DNA of 64,000 nucleotides from Bog-756 sp963753905. Lineage in GTDB: Bacteria > Actinomycetota > Acidimicrobiia > Acidimicrobiales > RAAP-2. Position numbers and translations under genes: made by a program. The stretch is taken from NCBI GenBank assembly GCA_963753905.1, contig CAVWDZ010000001.1:2480001-2544000 (forward strand), read 5' to 3'. Shown in pieces: positions 22,862 to 31,330 of the stretch. Numbering within the stretch: position 1 is the stretch's first letter; every line of letters starts with the position of its first letter. The notes under the pieces were generated by a model. It searched no databases and was not told the DNA's origin. It saw nothing but the letters and a program-made list of their open reading frames with translations.

Positions 22862-24682
22862 TCACTCGACGAGGAATCCCCCCGACTGGTGACGCCAGAG
22901 GCGTTCGTACAGACCGGCGGACCCGGCGGCCAGCAGTTCGCGGTGGGTGCCCTCCTCCACGATCCTCCCCTGGTCGAGCACGACGATCCGGTCCATCCGG
23001 GCGATCGTCGACAGCCGGTGGGCGATGACCATGGCGGTGGTGTCCTTCATGAGGCGCCAGAGCGCATCCTGGACCAGGTGCTCCGACTCGGAGTCGAGGG
23101 CCGACGTCGCCTCGTCGAGGATCAGGATCGGCGCGCGCTTGGCCATGGCCTGGGCGATGGCCACCCGCTGGCGCTGTCCACCCGACAGCTTGAGGCCGCG
23201 TTCCCCGACGACCGTGTCGTAGCGGTCCGGGAGGTCGTGGACGAACTCCTCGACGTGTGCGGCCCGCCCGACCTCGCGTACCAGGTCGTAGTCGACGGAC
23301 CCGGTTCCCGGGGCGTCCGCGTCGCCGCCGAGGCCGTAGCAGATGTTCTCCGCGATGGTCCGGTGGAGCAGTTGCGGATCCTGGGGCACGAAGCCGACGA
23401 GGCGGCGCAGCGAGGCGACCGTCACCGACCGGATGTCCTGGCCGTCGACGAGGATCTGCCCGTCGCGGACGTCCATGAACCGCAGCAGCAGCTTGGAGAG
23501 GGTCGACTTGCCCGACCCCGATGGTCCGACCAGCGCCACGTGCTCGCCGGGGGCGATGCTGAGGGAGAGCTCGTCGAAGAGGACGCTCGTCGGCCGGTAG
23601 CCGAAGCGCATCTGGCGGACCTCGATCCTCCCCACGTCGAGCCTGAGCGGACCGGCCCCCGGCATGTCGGTGATCTCGGGGACCTCGGCGGCGATGGCGG
23701 TGAATTTGGCCGCCCGCCCGAGCGAACGCGAGAAGGAGCGCAGGTGCTCGAAGGACTGCTGCAGCCCGAGGGCGACCTGGGCCGAGTAGTAGAGGATGAG
23801 GTAGAGGACCGCGGTCGACGCCCAGTGGTGGACGGCCATGGTCGTCCCGGCCAGCAGCGCCAGCAACGTGCCGAGCACGATCGAGGTCTCGAGCTGGAGC
23901 TGGGTACGGCTGAAGATCTTGCGGGCCCGCAGATCGGCGTCCACCGACCGGGCCATGAGGTCGTCGACGAGCTGCTGTTCACTGGGCTCGGCCGCTGCCG
24001 TCCGCACGGCCATCAGATTGCCCACCGTGTCGGCGATCACCCCGGTGGCCTGCGAGTGGCGGCGTTCGAACTCCTCTGCGGCGGCGCGGACCTTCCGTAG
24101 CCGGGAGGCCATCACCACCACGAACAGAGCCACCATGAGCAGGAGGGCCAGGGCGGCCGGCCACGCCATCACGGAGAGCACCAGGAGCGCCGAGAGCACC
24201 ACGACCGCGACCGGGAGCAGCCCCCAGGAGAACGAGTCGAGCATCTCGACGAACGCCCACGAGAAGTTGCCGAGCGCGGAGATCACCTCGCCCGCAGGGT
24301 GATCCATGTGCCAGCGGTATCCGAGGGTGAGCAGGTGCCGGTAGCCGCCGGTGGTCCCCTGGGCAAAGGCGCGCAGGGACGCCCCCCACTGGAGCCAGCC
24401 GCCGATGCGCCAGAGCACCACCGCGAACAGGCCGGTGGCCGCGTAGGCGGCCAGCAGCGGGCCGAAGGTGTGCCACTCCTGGGCGGTGGTCGTCCCGGGG
24501 AGGGTGGCCACCCGTCCGAGGATGCCCGCGAAGATGAGCGGGGCGACCAGGTCCGCGGTGATCACCGCGAGGCCGATGACCACCCAGGAGACGACCAGCG
24601 CGCGTTTCTGGCGGCCGACCTGCTCCCAGCAGTAGGCCACGGTCTCGCGGGCGGAGGCGGAGGGGAATTCGTCGAGTTGCAT
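22862..24682 (-). CDS. ABC exporter, fused membrane and ATPase domains
   Basis: This 606-aa half-transporter has six membrane helices in residues about 30-320, then a nucleotide-binding domain with Walker A 'GPSGSGKST', Q-loop 'GFVPQDPQ', signature 'LSGGQRQR', Walker B 'ILILDEATSALD' and H-loop 'IAHRLS'. It should work as a homodimer, exporting lipids, peptides or drugs. There is no partner gene next to it and the substrate cannot be deduced. Confidence 0.92.
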   Translation of the reverse strand: MQLDEFPSASARETVAYCWEQVGRQKRALVVSWVVIGLAVITADLVAPLIFAGILGRVATLPGTTTAQEWHTFGPLLAAYAATGLFAVVLWRIGGWLQWGASLRAFAQGTTGGYRHLLTLGYRWHMDHPAGEVISALGNFSWAFVEMLDSFSWGLLPVAVVVLSALLVLSVMAWPAALALLLMVALFVVVMASRLRKVRAAAEEFERRHSQATGVIADTVGNLMAVRTAAAEPSEQQLVDDLMARSVDADLRARKIFSRTQLQLETSIVLGTLLALLAGTTMAVHHWASTAVLYLILYYSAQVALGLQQSFEHLRSFSRSLGRAAKFTAIAAEVPEITDMPGAGPLRLDVGRIEVRQMRFGYRPTSVLFDELSLSIAPGEHVALVGPSGSGKSTLSKLLLRFMDVRDGQILVDGQDIRSVTVASLRRLVGFVPQDPQLLHRTIAENICYGLGGDADAPGTGSVDYDLVREVGRAAHVEEFVHDLPDRYDTVVGERGLKLSGGQRQRVAIAQAMAKRAPILILDEATSALDSESEHLVQDALWRLMKDTTAMVIAHRLSTIARMDRIVVLDQGRIVEEGTHRELLAAGSAGLYERLWRHQSGGFLVE

Positions 24683-24985
24683 GGCAGAAGGGTCCTTCGA
24701 GACTGAGGTTCCGTGACAACGGAGGAGTGGGCATCACGGTGATCGCGCCGACGGCAGGGCGGATCGGTCGGGATGCGGACGAGGCCCGGTCGAGGCCCGA
24801 ATGGATCGGGTCGAACCAGGGTGGCGACGGCGTCAGCCGGTCGCGGGGGACTCCGGGAGCACGGCCCCCGAGGTCACACGGTGAGGGTGATCCCCCCGGG
24901 TCGGGTGCGCCCGGCGGCGCACGAGGGGACCGGAGCGCCCACGTTGGTCTCTGCTGGGTTCACCCGTCACCTCCGATCCCGTCTC

Positions 24986-25008
24986 GTGGCGCCGGAGTCC
25001 GGCGCCAC
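24986..25008. promoter_or_regulatory. Perfect 11-bp-arm palindrome between divergent genes
   Basis: GTGGCGCCGGA-G-TCCGGCGCCAC lies in the 468-bp space (24683-25150) between the minus-strand ABC exporter and the plus-strand acidic protein. Both genes point away, so a terminator is not expected and an operator is plausible. I see nothing else in this space; the longer frames there have no recognisable content. Confidence 0.4.
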
Positions 25009-25150
25009 CCAAGATCGTAGCCAACGGGCCACGGGCCGGCCAGCGCGAAGCGCCCTACGATCGAATGCACCCCGTCCTCCTCGTGGGTGGGCCAGAGGAT
25101 GGCGAGGACACGAGCGGCCGGACACCGGCCAGGAACAGAGTGGAGCGGAC

Positions 25151-25504
25151 ATGAGCCAGAGCGATTGGTCCCCCGACGAGCCACAGGGCACCGAGACCTT
25201 CGAACAGGGCGACGACGCAATCGACGAGGCATTCCGACTCGATCCCGACTTCATCGAAGAACTCCAGCTGGACCCCTCGCTCGACCCCACCACCCAGTCC
25301 GACGAGCGTGAGCTCGAGGAGGCCGACGCGGAACTCGACGATCCCGAGGACCTGGCCACCCTCGACGGCGGGATGGACGATCCCGACGGCATCGGCGAGC
25401 CGACCACCCGTGAGGCGGACCGGAGGGCCGACACCGGTGGGTGGGACCTGAACGCGCCGCTCGCGCCGGACGACGAACCGGAGGAGCTCGGCGAGCCGCT
25501 CTGA
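25151..25504 (+). CDS. Acidic hypothetical protein
   Basis: This 117-aa protein is very rich in Asp and Glu (for example 'ERELEEADAELDDPEDL') and has no hydrophobic segment or Cys. It is probably cytoplasmic and largely disordered. I do not recognise a family. The start has GGAGCGGAC upstream and the coding bias (GC-rich third positions) supports a real gene. It is convergent with the old-yellow-enzyme gene. Confidence 0.6.
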   Translation: MSQSDWSPDEPQGTETFEQGDDAIDEAFRLDPDFIEELQLDPSLDPTTQSDERELEEADAELDDPEDLATLDGGMDDPDGIGEPTTREADRRADTGGWDLNAPLAPDDEPEELGEPL

Positions 25505-25522
25505 TCCGCCGATGCTCCGCGG

Positions 25523-26707
25523 TCAGGTGCCGGCCGGCCCCTCGACCAGCACGCACCTGGTCCCCTGGTAGATGGTCGGCATGCACTTGTTGCAGTGGAT
25601 GCAGAGCCCCTCGGCGGCTTCCCCCTTCTCCCACCGGGCGACGAGATCGGGCTCGCGCAGCAGTGCCCGGGCCATGGCCACGAACGCGAAGCCCTCGCTG
25701 AGCGCGTCTTCGACGGTGGAGAGGCGGTTGATGCCGCCGAGCAGGATGAGCGGCAGGTCCAGGGCGTCCTTGAACTGCCGCGCGTAGGGCAGGAAGAAGG
25801 CCTCTTCGAACGGGTAGTCCTTGAGGAACCGGGCGCCCGCCACCTTGAACCCGAGCCGGAGGGGCGCGGGAAGGGTGGCCGCGAATTCGGTGCGCGGCGC
25901 CTCGCCACGGAAGAGGTACATCGGGTTGGACAGCGAGCTCCCCCCGGTGAGCTCGAGCGCGTCGAGGTGGCCGTCCTCCTCGAGCATGGTGGCGACGGCG
26001 ATGCTCTCGTCGAGCCAGAACCCGCCCGGCACCCCGTCGGTCATGTTGAGCTTCGCGGTGACCGCGACCCCGCTCCCTGCCGTCTCGCGTACGGCCGCCA
26101 CGACCTCACGGGGGAAGCGCGCCCGGCGCTCGAGCGTGCCGCCCCAGCGGTCGGTGCGCCGGTTGAGCCGGGGACTCAGGAACGCGCTCAGCAGGTAGTC
26201 GTGCCCGAGATGGATTTCGATGCAGTCGAACCCCGCCTCGACGGCGGTCGCGGCGGCGGCCCGGTAGTCGCGGGTGATCCGGGCGATGTCGTCGTCGGTC
26301 GCCGCCCGGGTGAGGGCACCCGAGGCGCCGAAGCGCCGGGTCGGCGACAGTGAGGCGACGCCGTTGGAGCGGCTGTTGGCAACCGGCCCCGCATGACCGA
26401 TCTGGGCCGACACTGCGGCACCGGCGGCGTGGACCGCAGCGGTCAGGCGCTGGAGCCCGGGAAGCGAGTCGGCGTCGAGCAGCACGCAGTGGCGGTCGGT
26501 CCGGCCCTCGGGGGAGACGGCGAGATAGGCGACTGTGGTCATGGCAGCGCCTCCACGGGCGATCCGCTCGTGGAACGCGACCAGCGCATCGCTGACCGCA
26601 CCCTTCGGGGCCGCTCCCTCGAAGGTGGCCGCCTTGATGATCCGGTTCTTCAGGGTCAGCGGTCCGAGCTTGGCCTCGCCGAAGACCGACCGGACCGCTC
26701 TGGCCAT
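25523..26707 (-). CDS. Old-yellow-enzyme-like NADH:flavin oxidoreductase
   Basis: This 394-aa TIM-barrel flavoprotein of the OYE family opens with 'LGPLTLKNRIIKAAT', followed by 'AQIGHAG', the substrate/FMN-binding 'IEIHLGHDYLLSAFLSPRLNRRTDRWGG' and a C-terminal 'FVAMARALLREPDLV'. The active-site 'HxxH/HxxN' position reads 'HLGHDYL', as in the larger 2,4-dienoyl-CoA-reductase-like subgroup. The tail has 'CIHCNKCM', which fits part of the Fe-S cysteine cluster of that subgroup, but the second half of the enzyme (FAD/NAD domain) is absent. It follows the CysQ-like gene by 4 bp and is probably cotranscribed. Confidence 0.85.
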   Translation of the reverse strand: MARAVRSVFGEAKLGPLTLKNRIIKAATFEGAAPKGAVSDALVAFHERIARGGAAMTTVAYLAVSPEGRTDRHCVLLDADSLPGLQRLTAAVHAAGAAVSAQIGHAGPVANSRSNGVASLSPTRRFGASGALTRAATDDDIARITRDYRAAAATAVEAGFDCIEIHLGHDYLLSAFLSPRLNRRTDRWGGTLERRARFPREVVAAVRETAGSGVAVTAKLNMTDGVPGGFWLDESIAVATMLEEDGHLDALELTGGSSLSNPMYLFRGEAPRTEFAATLPAPLRLGFKVAGARFLKDYPFEEAFFLPYARQFKDALDLPLILLGGINRLSTVEDALSEGFAFVAMARALLREPDLVARWEKGEAAEGLCIHCNKCMPTIYQGTRCVLVEGPAGT

Positions 26708-26711
26708 GTGC

Positions 26712-27482
26712 TCAGCGCTCCGCGCCCGCGTCGCGCACCGCGGCCAACACCTCGTCGGCGAGGTCGGGGTGGCACACGACGAGGTCGGGGAGCCAGGGAT
26801 CGGGCCGGCCGTAACGGAGTGGCGAACCGTCGAGGCGGCTCGCATGGAGCCCCGTGGCGAGCGCGACGGCAACCGGTGCGGCCGAGTCCCACTCGTACTG
26901 GCCGCCGGCGTGGACGTAGACCTCCGCATCCCCGCGGATGACCGCGGCGATCTTGGCACCGGCCGAGCCCATCGGCACCGTCTCGGCACCGATGCGATCG
27001 GTCACGAACGGGACCAGGTCAGGCGGCCGGGTCCGGCTCACCACCAATCGGGGAACGGCCGAGGGGCGGGCCAGTGGCGGCGGGTGCCCGGTCCCGAGGA
27101 CCAGGTCGAGACCGGGCAGAGCGACGGCACCCACCACCGGCTCGCCGTCGACGGCGAGGGCCACGTGCACGGCCCAGTCCGAGCGCCCCTCGGAGTACTC
27201 GCGCGTCCCGTCCAACGGATCGATGATCCACAGACGGCCGGGGCCCCCGTCGAGGGCCTCGGCGTCATCGGCCTCCTCCGAGCGCACCCGGTCGTCGGGA
27301 AACCGTTCGGCGAGCAGGGCGGCGAGCAGACGGTGCGAACGCTGGTCGCCCTCTGCCCCGAGCTCTTTTCCCTCGAGGCCACCGGTCCGCAATTCGAGGA
27401 GCACTGCGCCCGCCCGGGACGCAAGATCGGCCGCTTCGGCGTGCTCGGCAGTCCCGACGCCTGTCCCGTTCGCGTCTCCCAA
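26712..27482 (-). CDS. cysQ: 3'(2'),5'-bisphosphate nucleotidase / inositol monophosphatase family
   Basis: This 256-aa protein has the lithium-sensitive phosphatase motifs 'SEEADD' (metal Glu, about residue 68), 'WIIDPLDGTREY' (DPxDGT, metal Asp residues) and 'EWDSAAP' (C-terminal metal Asp). CysQ removes the 3'-phosphate of PAP/PAPS and supports sulfate assimilation; the WIIDPLDGTREY form is typical of CysQ rather than SuhB. TTG 27482 is chosen because GAGGGGG lies 5 nt upstream and the length is then normal; in-frame codons further upstream give an atypical N-terminus. Confidence 0.82.
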   Translation of the reverse strand: MGDANGTGVGTAEHAEAADLASRAGAVLLELRTGGLEGKELGAEGDQRSHRLLAALLAERFPDDRVRSEEADDAEALDGGPGRLWIIDPLDGTREYSEGRSDWAVHVALAVDGEPVVGAVALPGLDLVLGTGHPPPLARPSAVPRLVVSRTRPPDLVPFVTDRIGAETVPMGSAGAKIAAVIRGDAEVYVHAGGQYEWDSAAPVAVALATGLHASRLDGSPLRYGRPDPWLPDLVVCHPDLADEVLAAVRDAGAER

Positions 27483-27675
27483 TGCGTCCCCCTCATCATC
27501 GCGTCGCCACCCGGACCTTCTCCGTATGGCCAGGTGGACAGTCTGCACGACCGGCGACTCCCCGGCATCCCGCGTGTCCCGGCGTCGTGGGCGGCTCCCC
27601 TGCATTGCGTCGGTGCCGGTGCCGCGCGAGCATCGGTGGAGCACCCGCTGGGTGCCCGAAGGGAGAACAAGCACC

Positions 27676-29400
27676 ATGCACGACCTGGTGATCCGCGGGG
27701 GGACCGTCGTGGACGGCACAGGGGCCCCGGCCCGAACAGCCGACATCGTGGTGGACGGGGGAAGGATCTCCTCGGTCGGGACCTGCAGCGACGAGAGCGC
27801 GACGCGCACCGTCGACGCCGACGGCCTCCTGGTCACCCCCGGTTTCGTGGACATCCACACCCACTACGACGGGCAGGCCACCTGGGACGAGGTGCTGGCT
27901 CCGAGCAGTTGGCACGGGGTGACCACCCTGGTGACCGGCAACTGCGGTGTCGGGTTCGCCCCGGCGCGGCCCGACCGCCACGCGTGGCTCATCGGCCTGA
28001 TGGAGGGCGTCGAGGACATCCCCGGGACCGCGCTCTCCGAGGGGATGACCTGGGACTGGGAGACCTTCCCCGAGTACCTCGACGCGCTCGGGCGGCGCCG
28101 GTGGACGGTCGACGTCGGTACCCAGATCGCCCACGGGGCGGTGCGCTCCTACGTGATGGGAGAACGCGGAGCCCAGAACGAGCCGGCCACCCCCTCCGAC
28201 ATCGCCGCGATGAAGCAGCTGGTGAAGGAGGCCGTGGCCGCCGGGGCCCTCGGCTTCTCGACCTCGCGCACCATCGCCCACCGGGCCATCGACGGGGAAC
28301 CGGTGCCGGGAACCTTTGCCGCCGAGGACGAGCTCTTCGGGATCGGTGCGGCCCTCGGCGAGCTCGGCACGGGCATCTTCGAGCTCGCGCCGGTCGGCGC
28401 GGCCGGCGAGGACATCTCCGGACCCAAGGCCGAGATCGACTGGATGCGCCGCCTCTCGGCCGCCATCCGCCGCCCGGTCACCTATGCCCTCGTCCAGGTC
28501 GACTCCGCACCGAACCTCTGGCGCGAGCTCATGGACGAGTCGCTGCGGGCGGTGTCGGAGGGAGCCGACCTCTGGCCCCAGGTCGCCGGACGCGGGTTCG
28601 GGCTCCTCTCCGGCCACTTCACCACCTACTGCCTCCTCGACCAGATCCCGGCCTACGTCGAGCTCAAGGCCCGCGACCTCCGTCCCGACGAGCTGGTCTC
28701 CGCCCTGCGCACCGATCCCGTCCGCGAGGCCATCGAATCATGGGAGCCGGACCCGGCGACCGCCGAGCGCATGGAGCAGGCCTACCGGACGAGCTTCGTG
28801 CTCGGCAGCCCGCCCGACTACGAGCCCGGACCGGAGCGCTCGCTCACCGGGATCGCCGCTGCGACCGGTCGTTCCCCGCTGTCGGTGGCCTACGACGCCA
28901 TGCTCGAGGAGGACGGCCGGGGGCTCCTCTACGTCCCCGTCCTCAATTACTCGGACGGCAACCTCGACGCCGCCCGCGAGATGCTCCTCCACCCGCGGTC
29001 GGCCTCGGGCCTCGGGGACGGTGGCGCGCACTGCGGGGTCATCTGCGACGCCTCCCAGCCCACCTTCATGCTCACCCACTGGACGCGGGACCGTGCACGC
29101 GGCGAGCGGCTCCCCCTCGAGTGGATCGTGAAGAAGCAGTCCCACGACACCGCCCATCTCTATGGGCTCGGCGACCGGGGCACCCTCGAGGCCGGCATGC
29201 TGGCCGACATCAACCTCATCGACTACGAACAGCTCGAGCTCGGGAGCCCCCGGGTGGCCGACGATCTGCCGGCCGGCGGCAGGCGGCTGCTCCAGGGCGC
29301 CGCCGGGTACGTCGAGACCATCAAGGGCGGGGTGACCACCTTTGCCGCGGGAGAGGAGACCGGTGCCCGGCCCGGGGAACTGATCCGGGGTGCCCGCTGA
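27676..29400 (+). CDS. N-acyl-D-amino-acid deacylase (amidohydrolase)
   Basis: This 574-aa metallo-dependent hydrolase starts 'DLVIRGGTVVDGTGAPARTADIVVDGGRI', has the metal-binding 'GFVDIHTHYDGQATWD' (HxH, about 64-66) and 'TLVTGNCGVGFAP', and ends with 'IKGGVTTFAAGEETGARPGELIRG', all features of D-aminoacylases. 'GLGDGGAHCGVICDAS' supplies the late metal ligand (Asp/His). It would hydrolyse N-acyl-D-amino acids in the cytoplasm. The start at 27676 follows GGGAGAAC. It is divergent from the CysQ-like gene. Confidence 0.88.
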   Translation: MHDLVIRGGTVVDGTGAPARTADIVVDGGRISSVGTCSDESATRTVDADGLLVTPGFVDIHTHYDGQATWDEVLAPSSWHGVTTLVTGNCGVGFAPARPDRHAWLIGLMEGVEDIPGTALSEGMTWDWETFPEYLDALGRRRWTVDVGTQIAHGAVRSYVMGERGAQNEPATPSDIAAMKQLVKEAVAAGALGFSTSRTIAHRAIDGEPVPGTFAAEDELFGIGAALGELGTGIFELAPVGAAGEDISGPKAEIDWMRRLSAAIRRPVTYALVQVDSAPNLWRELMDESLRAVSEGADLWPQVAGRGFGLLSGHFTTYCLLDQIPAYVELKARDLRPDELVSALRTDPVREAIESWEPDPATAERMEQAYRTSFVLGSPPDYEPGPERSLTGIAAATGRSPLSVAYDAMLEEDGRGLLYVPVLNYSDGNLDAAREMLLHPRSASGLGDGGAHCGVICDASQPTFMLTHWTRDRARGERLPLEWIVKKQSHDTAHLYGLGDRGTLEAGMLADINLIDYEQLELGSPRVADDLPAGGRRLLQGAAGYVETIKGGVTTFAAGEETGARPGELIRGAR

Positions 29401-29427
29401 GTCGCTGAGCTGCCCCCCGATCCTGTC

Positions 29428-30960
29428 TCAGGGGAGCGTGTACGCGAAGACCTGATTGCCGGATCCGACGTACACGGCCCCGAGCCCACTCCCAGATCCT
29501 GCGTCGTCGATGATCGGCGAGTTGTCGATCGATTGGTTGGTTTCACCCGCCCAGAGCTGGCTGCCAGTTGACGCGTCCAACGCGTACAGGTTGCCATCGG
29601 GGTTGCACGGTTGTCCTTCCTGGTCGACAGGGTTGCTAGAGCACCCGACGTAGACGACCCCGTCGGCGACCATCGCGGACGAGTCGATTGCTCCGCCGGT
29701 TTTAAAGGACCATATCGCCGACCCTCCGGTCGCAGGGAACGCATACAGCTCGCCGTTCCCGTTTATATCCCTACCGCCGACATAGACGACGCCGTTCGCC
29801 ACCGCAGGAGTGGGTCCCGTCGAGCCACCGCCGCCGCCGTCAGCTTCGCCGCCCGTCGGAGCCGTCCAAAGTGGTGTGCAGAGTTCCCCCCACTGCCCCG
29901 TGTATTTGGTTCCCGTACACCTTGAGCCGGATCCGTCCGCAGAGAACGCGAGCAGCCCGTTGGTTGCGGATTCAATGTAGACGTCGCCGTCCGCTACCGT
30001 GGGCGACCCGCCTCCGCCGTCCCACTCGCCTCCCTGCTGCCAGGGTGCGGACCACGCAGGGTTGCACGTCGCGATGTAGCCCAAGGACTGGCCGTGCAGG
30101 TGTGGTGCAAAGGTTCCGGGACACTGGCTCGCGTTGTAAGAGGCGTTGAACGCGTACAACGCATACTGATTCGGGTCAGTCGGATGCCCACTACCGACGT
30201 GGTCCCCGGCGGCTTGGTACAGCATCCCATTCGCGACCGCCGGCGTCGAGAAGTTGTTCCCTCCAGTGCTGTAACCCCAATCCGGATCGCATTCAATGAC
30301 GCCCTGGCTGTCAGTCCAACAATTCTGGTCGTTACTGTCGGTGCCGGTGGTCGAGGGGAAGACATAGACCCATCCATAGTCCTCAGGAACGTAGACGTAT
30401 CCGTTGGCGATCGTGAGCGACCCATCGATCGAACCACCGAGGGTCTGAGATTGCCAGAGCAGGGTGCCGTTCGAGGCCTGGTAGGCGTAGACGACGCCGT
30501 CCTTCCCTCCGACGTACACGACAGGGGTCGAGAGTGAATTGTCGACAGCCGGCGACGACGACAGGCCGTGGCTGGTGCCGCCCGGATTCTTGCTCCATAG
30601 CGGAGTACAGGACTCAGGAGTGGTAGTCGAGCAGTTCGTGGCCCCGTCGGCGGAGTACGCGTACAGCGTGCCACCACCGCCACCATTGGCCCTGCCGTTT
30701 TCAGACGTGGCGTACAGCACGTCGGCTGCGACTGTGGGTGGTGAGCTGATGGTCCCGATCCCACTGACGGAGGCAGTGGTTCCCCCTTCGACGAGCGTTC
30801 CGACATTGCTCGCCCCGATCGCAGACTCCGACGAGCTGTAGCCGGTGTGCGCGGCATTGCCCCCATACTGCGTCCAGTTGTTGCACGCGCCAAGTACCAG
30901 CACCGCTGGCACCAGAATCGCCCCACGGCGCAACCTCGTCCATGTCTTGCGTCCGGCCAT
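29428..30960 (-). CDS. PQQ-like beta-propeller lipoprotein
   Basis: This 510-aa protein has a lipoprotein signal peptide ('RRGAILVPAVLVLGAC', lipobox Cys about residue 26), followed by repeated blades such as 'VYVGGKDGVVYAYQASNGTLLWQS' and 'LYALDASTGSQLWAGET', the PQQ/WD40-like propeller of the BamB type. It is anchored outside the membrane. No catalytic Asp/Glu set typical of PQQ dehydrogenases is evident, so binding or scaffolding is more likely than oxidation. It has a strong Shine-Dalgarno (GAGGAGGG) before ATG 30960. It is divergent from a MalT-type regulator, with a long palindrome between them. Confidence 0.85.
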   Translation of the reverse strand: MAGRKTWTRLRRGAILVPAVLVLGACNNWTQYGGNAAHTGYSSSESAIGASNVGTLVEGGTTASVSGIGTISSPPTVAADVLYATSENGRANGGGGGTLYAYSADGATNCSTTTPESCTPLWSKNPGGTSHGLSSSPAVDNSLSTPVVYVGGKDGVVYAYQASNGTLLWQSQTLGGSIDGSLTIANGYVYVPEDYGWVYVFPSTTGTDSNDQNCWTDSQGVIECDPDWGYSTGGNNFSTPAVANGMLYQAAGDHVGSGHPTDPNQYALYAFNASYNASQCPGTFAPHLHGQSLGYIATCNPAWSAPWQQGGEWDGGGGSPTVADGDVYIESATNGLLAFSADGSGSRCTGTKYTGQWGELCTPLWTAPTGGEADGGGGGSTGPTPAVANGVVYVGGRDINGNGELYAFPATGGSAIWSFKTGGAIDSSAMVADGVVYVGCSSNPVDQEGQPCNPDGNLYALDASTGSQLWAGETNQSIDNSPIIDDAGSGSGLGAVYVGSGNQVFAYTLP

Positions 30961-31091
30961 TGCGTACCCTCCTCGGGGCCCCCCAATCGAAAAGCATGCG
31001 TTGCTGAATACAAGCCATGCCCGGCGAATATTCACGTCCCTACGCCCAGCGCGGTCTCTCCGCGTTCCACTATCTACAAGCAAGGAATCAG

Positions 31092-31118
31092 GAGATACAC
31101 CCGATTCGGGTGTATCTC
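31092..31118. promoter_or_regulatory. Palindrome with 13-bp arms upstream of the PQQ lipoprotein and LuxR regulator
   Basis: GAGATACACCCGA-T-TCGGGTGTATCTC is a perfect inverted repeat in the divergent intergenic region (30961-31330). It lies 132 bp from the lipoprotein start and 213 bp from the regulator start. It is a good candidate operator for the adjacent LuxR-type regulator. A hairpin role in RNA is less likely between divergent genes. Confidence 0.5.
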
Positions 31119-31330
31119 GACTGACCATTTGCGGTACCAGAGCCTGTCAGGTGAAACCCATCGGGATCCCGGGCGCCGATACCGCCAAAACTCACTCAGT
31201 GCGGCGCTTCCAGCCATCGCCTCGACGGAATTACCCGCCAGTGAAGCCAATGCCTATCAGACCTCTGCCACGAGCAACGCATCGGTCCACCCCGCTTGCC
31301 CGATGAGTCTTCCTCAGCGAGACTGCTGTT

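Noticed and set aside
26938..27675. N-terminal extension of the D-aminoacylase
   Set aside because: The in-frame upstream sequence is antisense to the CysQ-like gene and lacks conserved motifs; the family start is at 27676.
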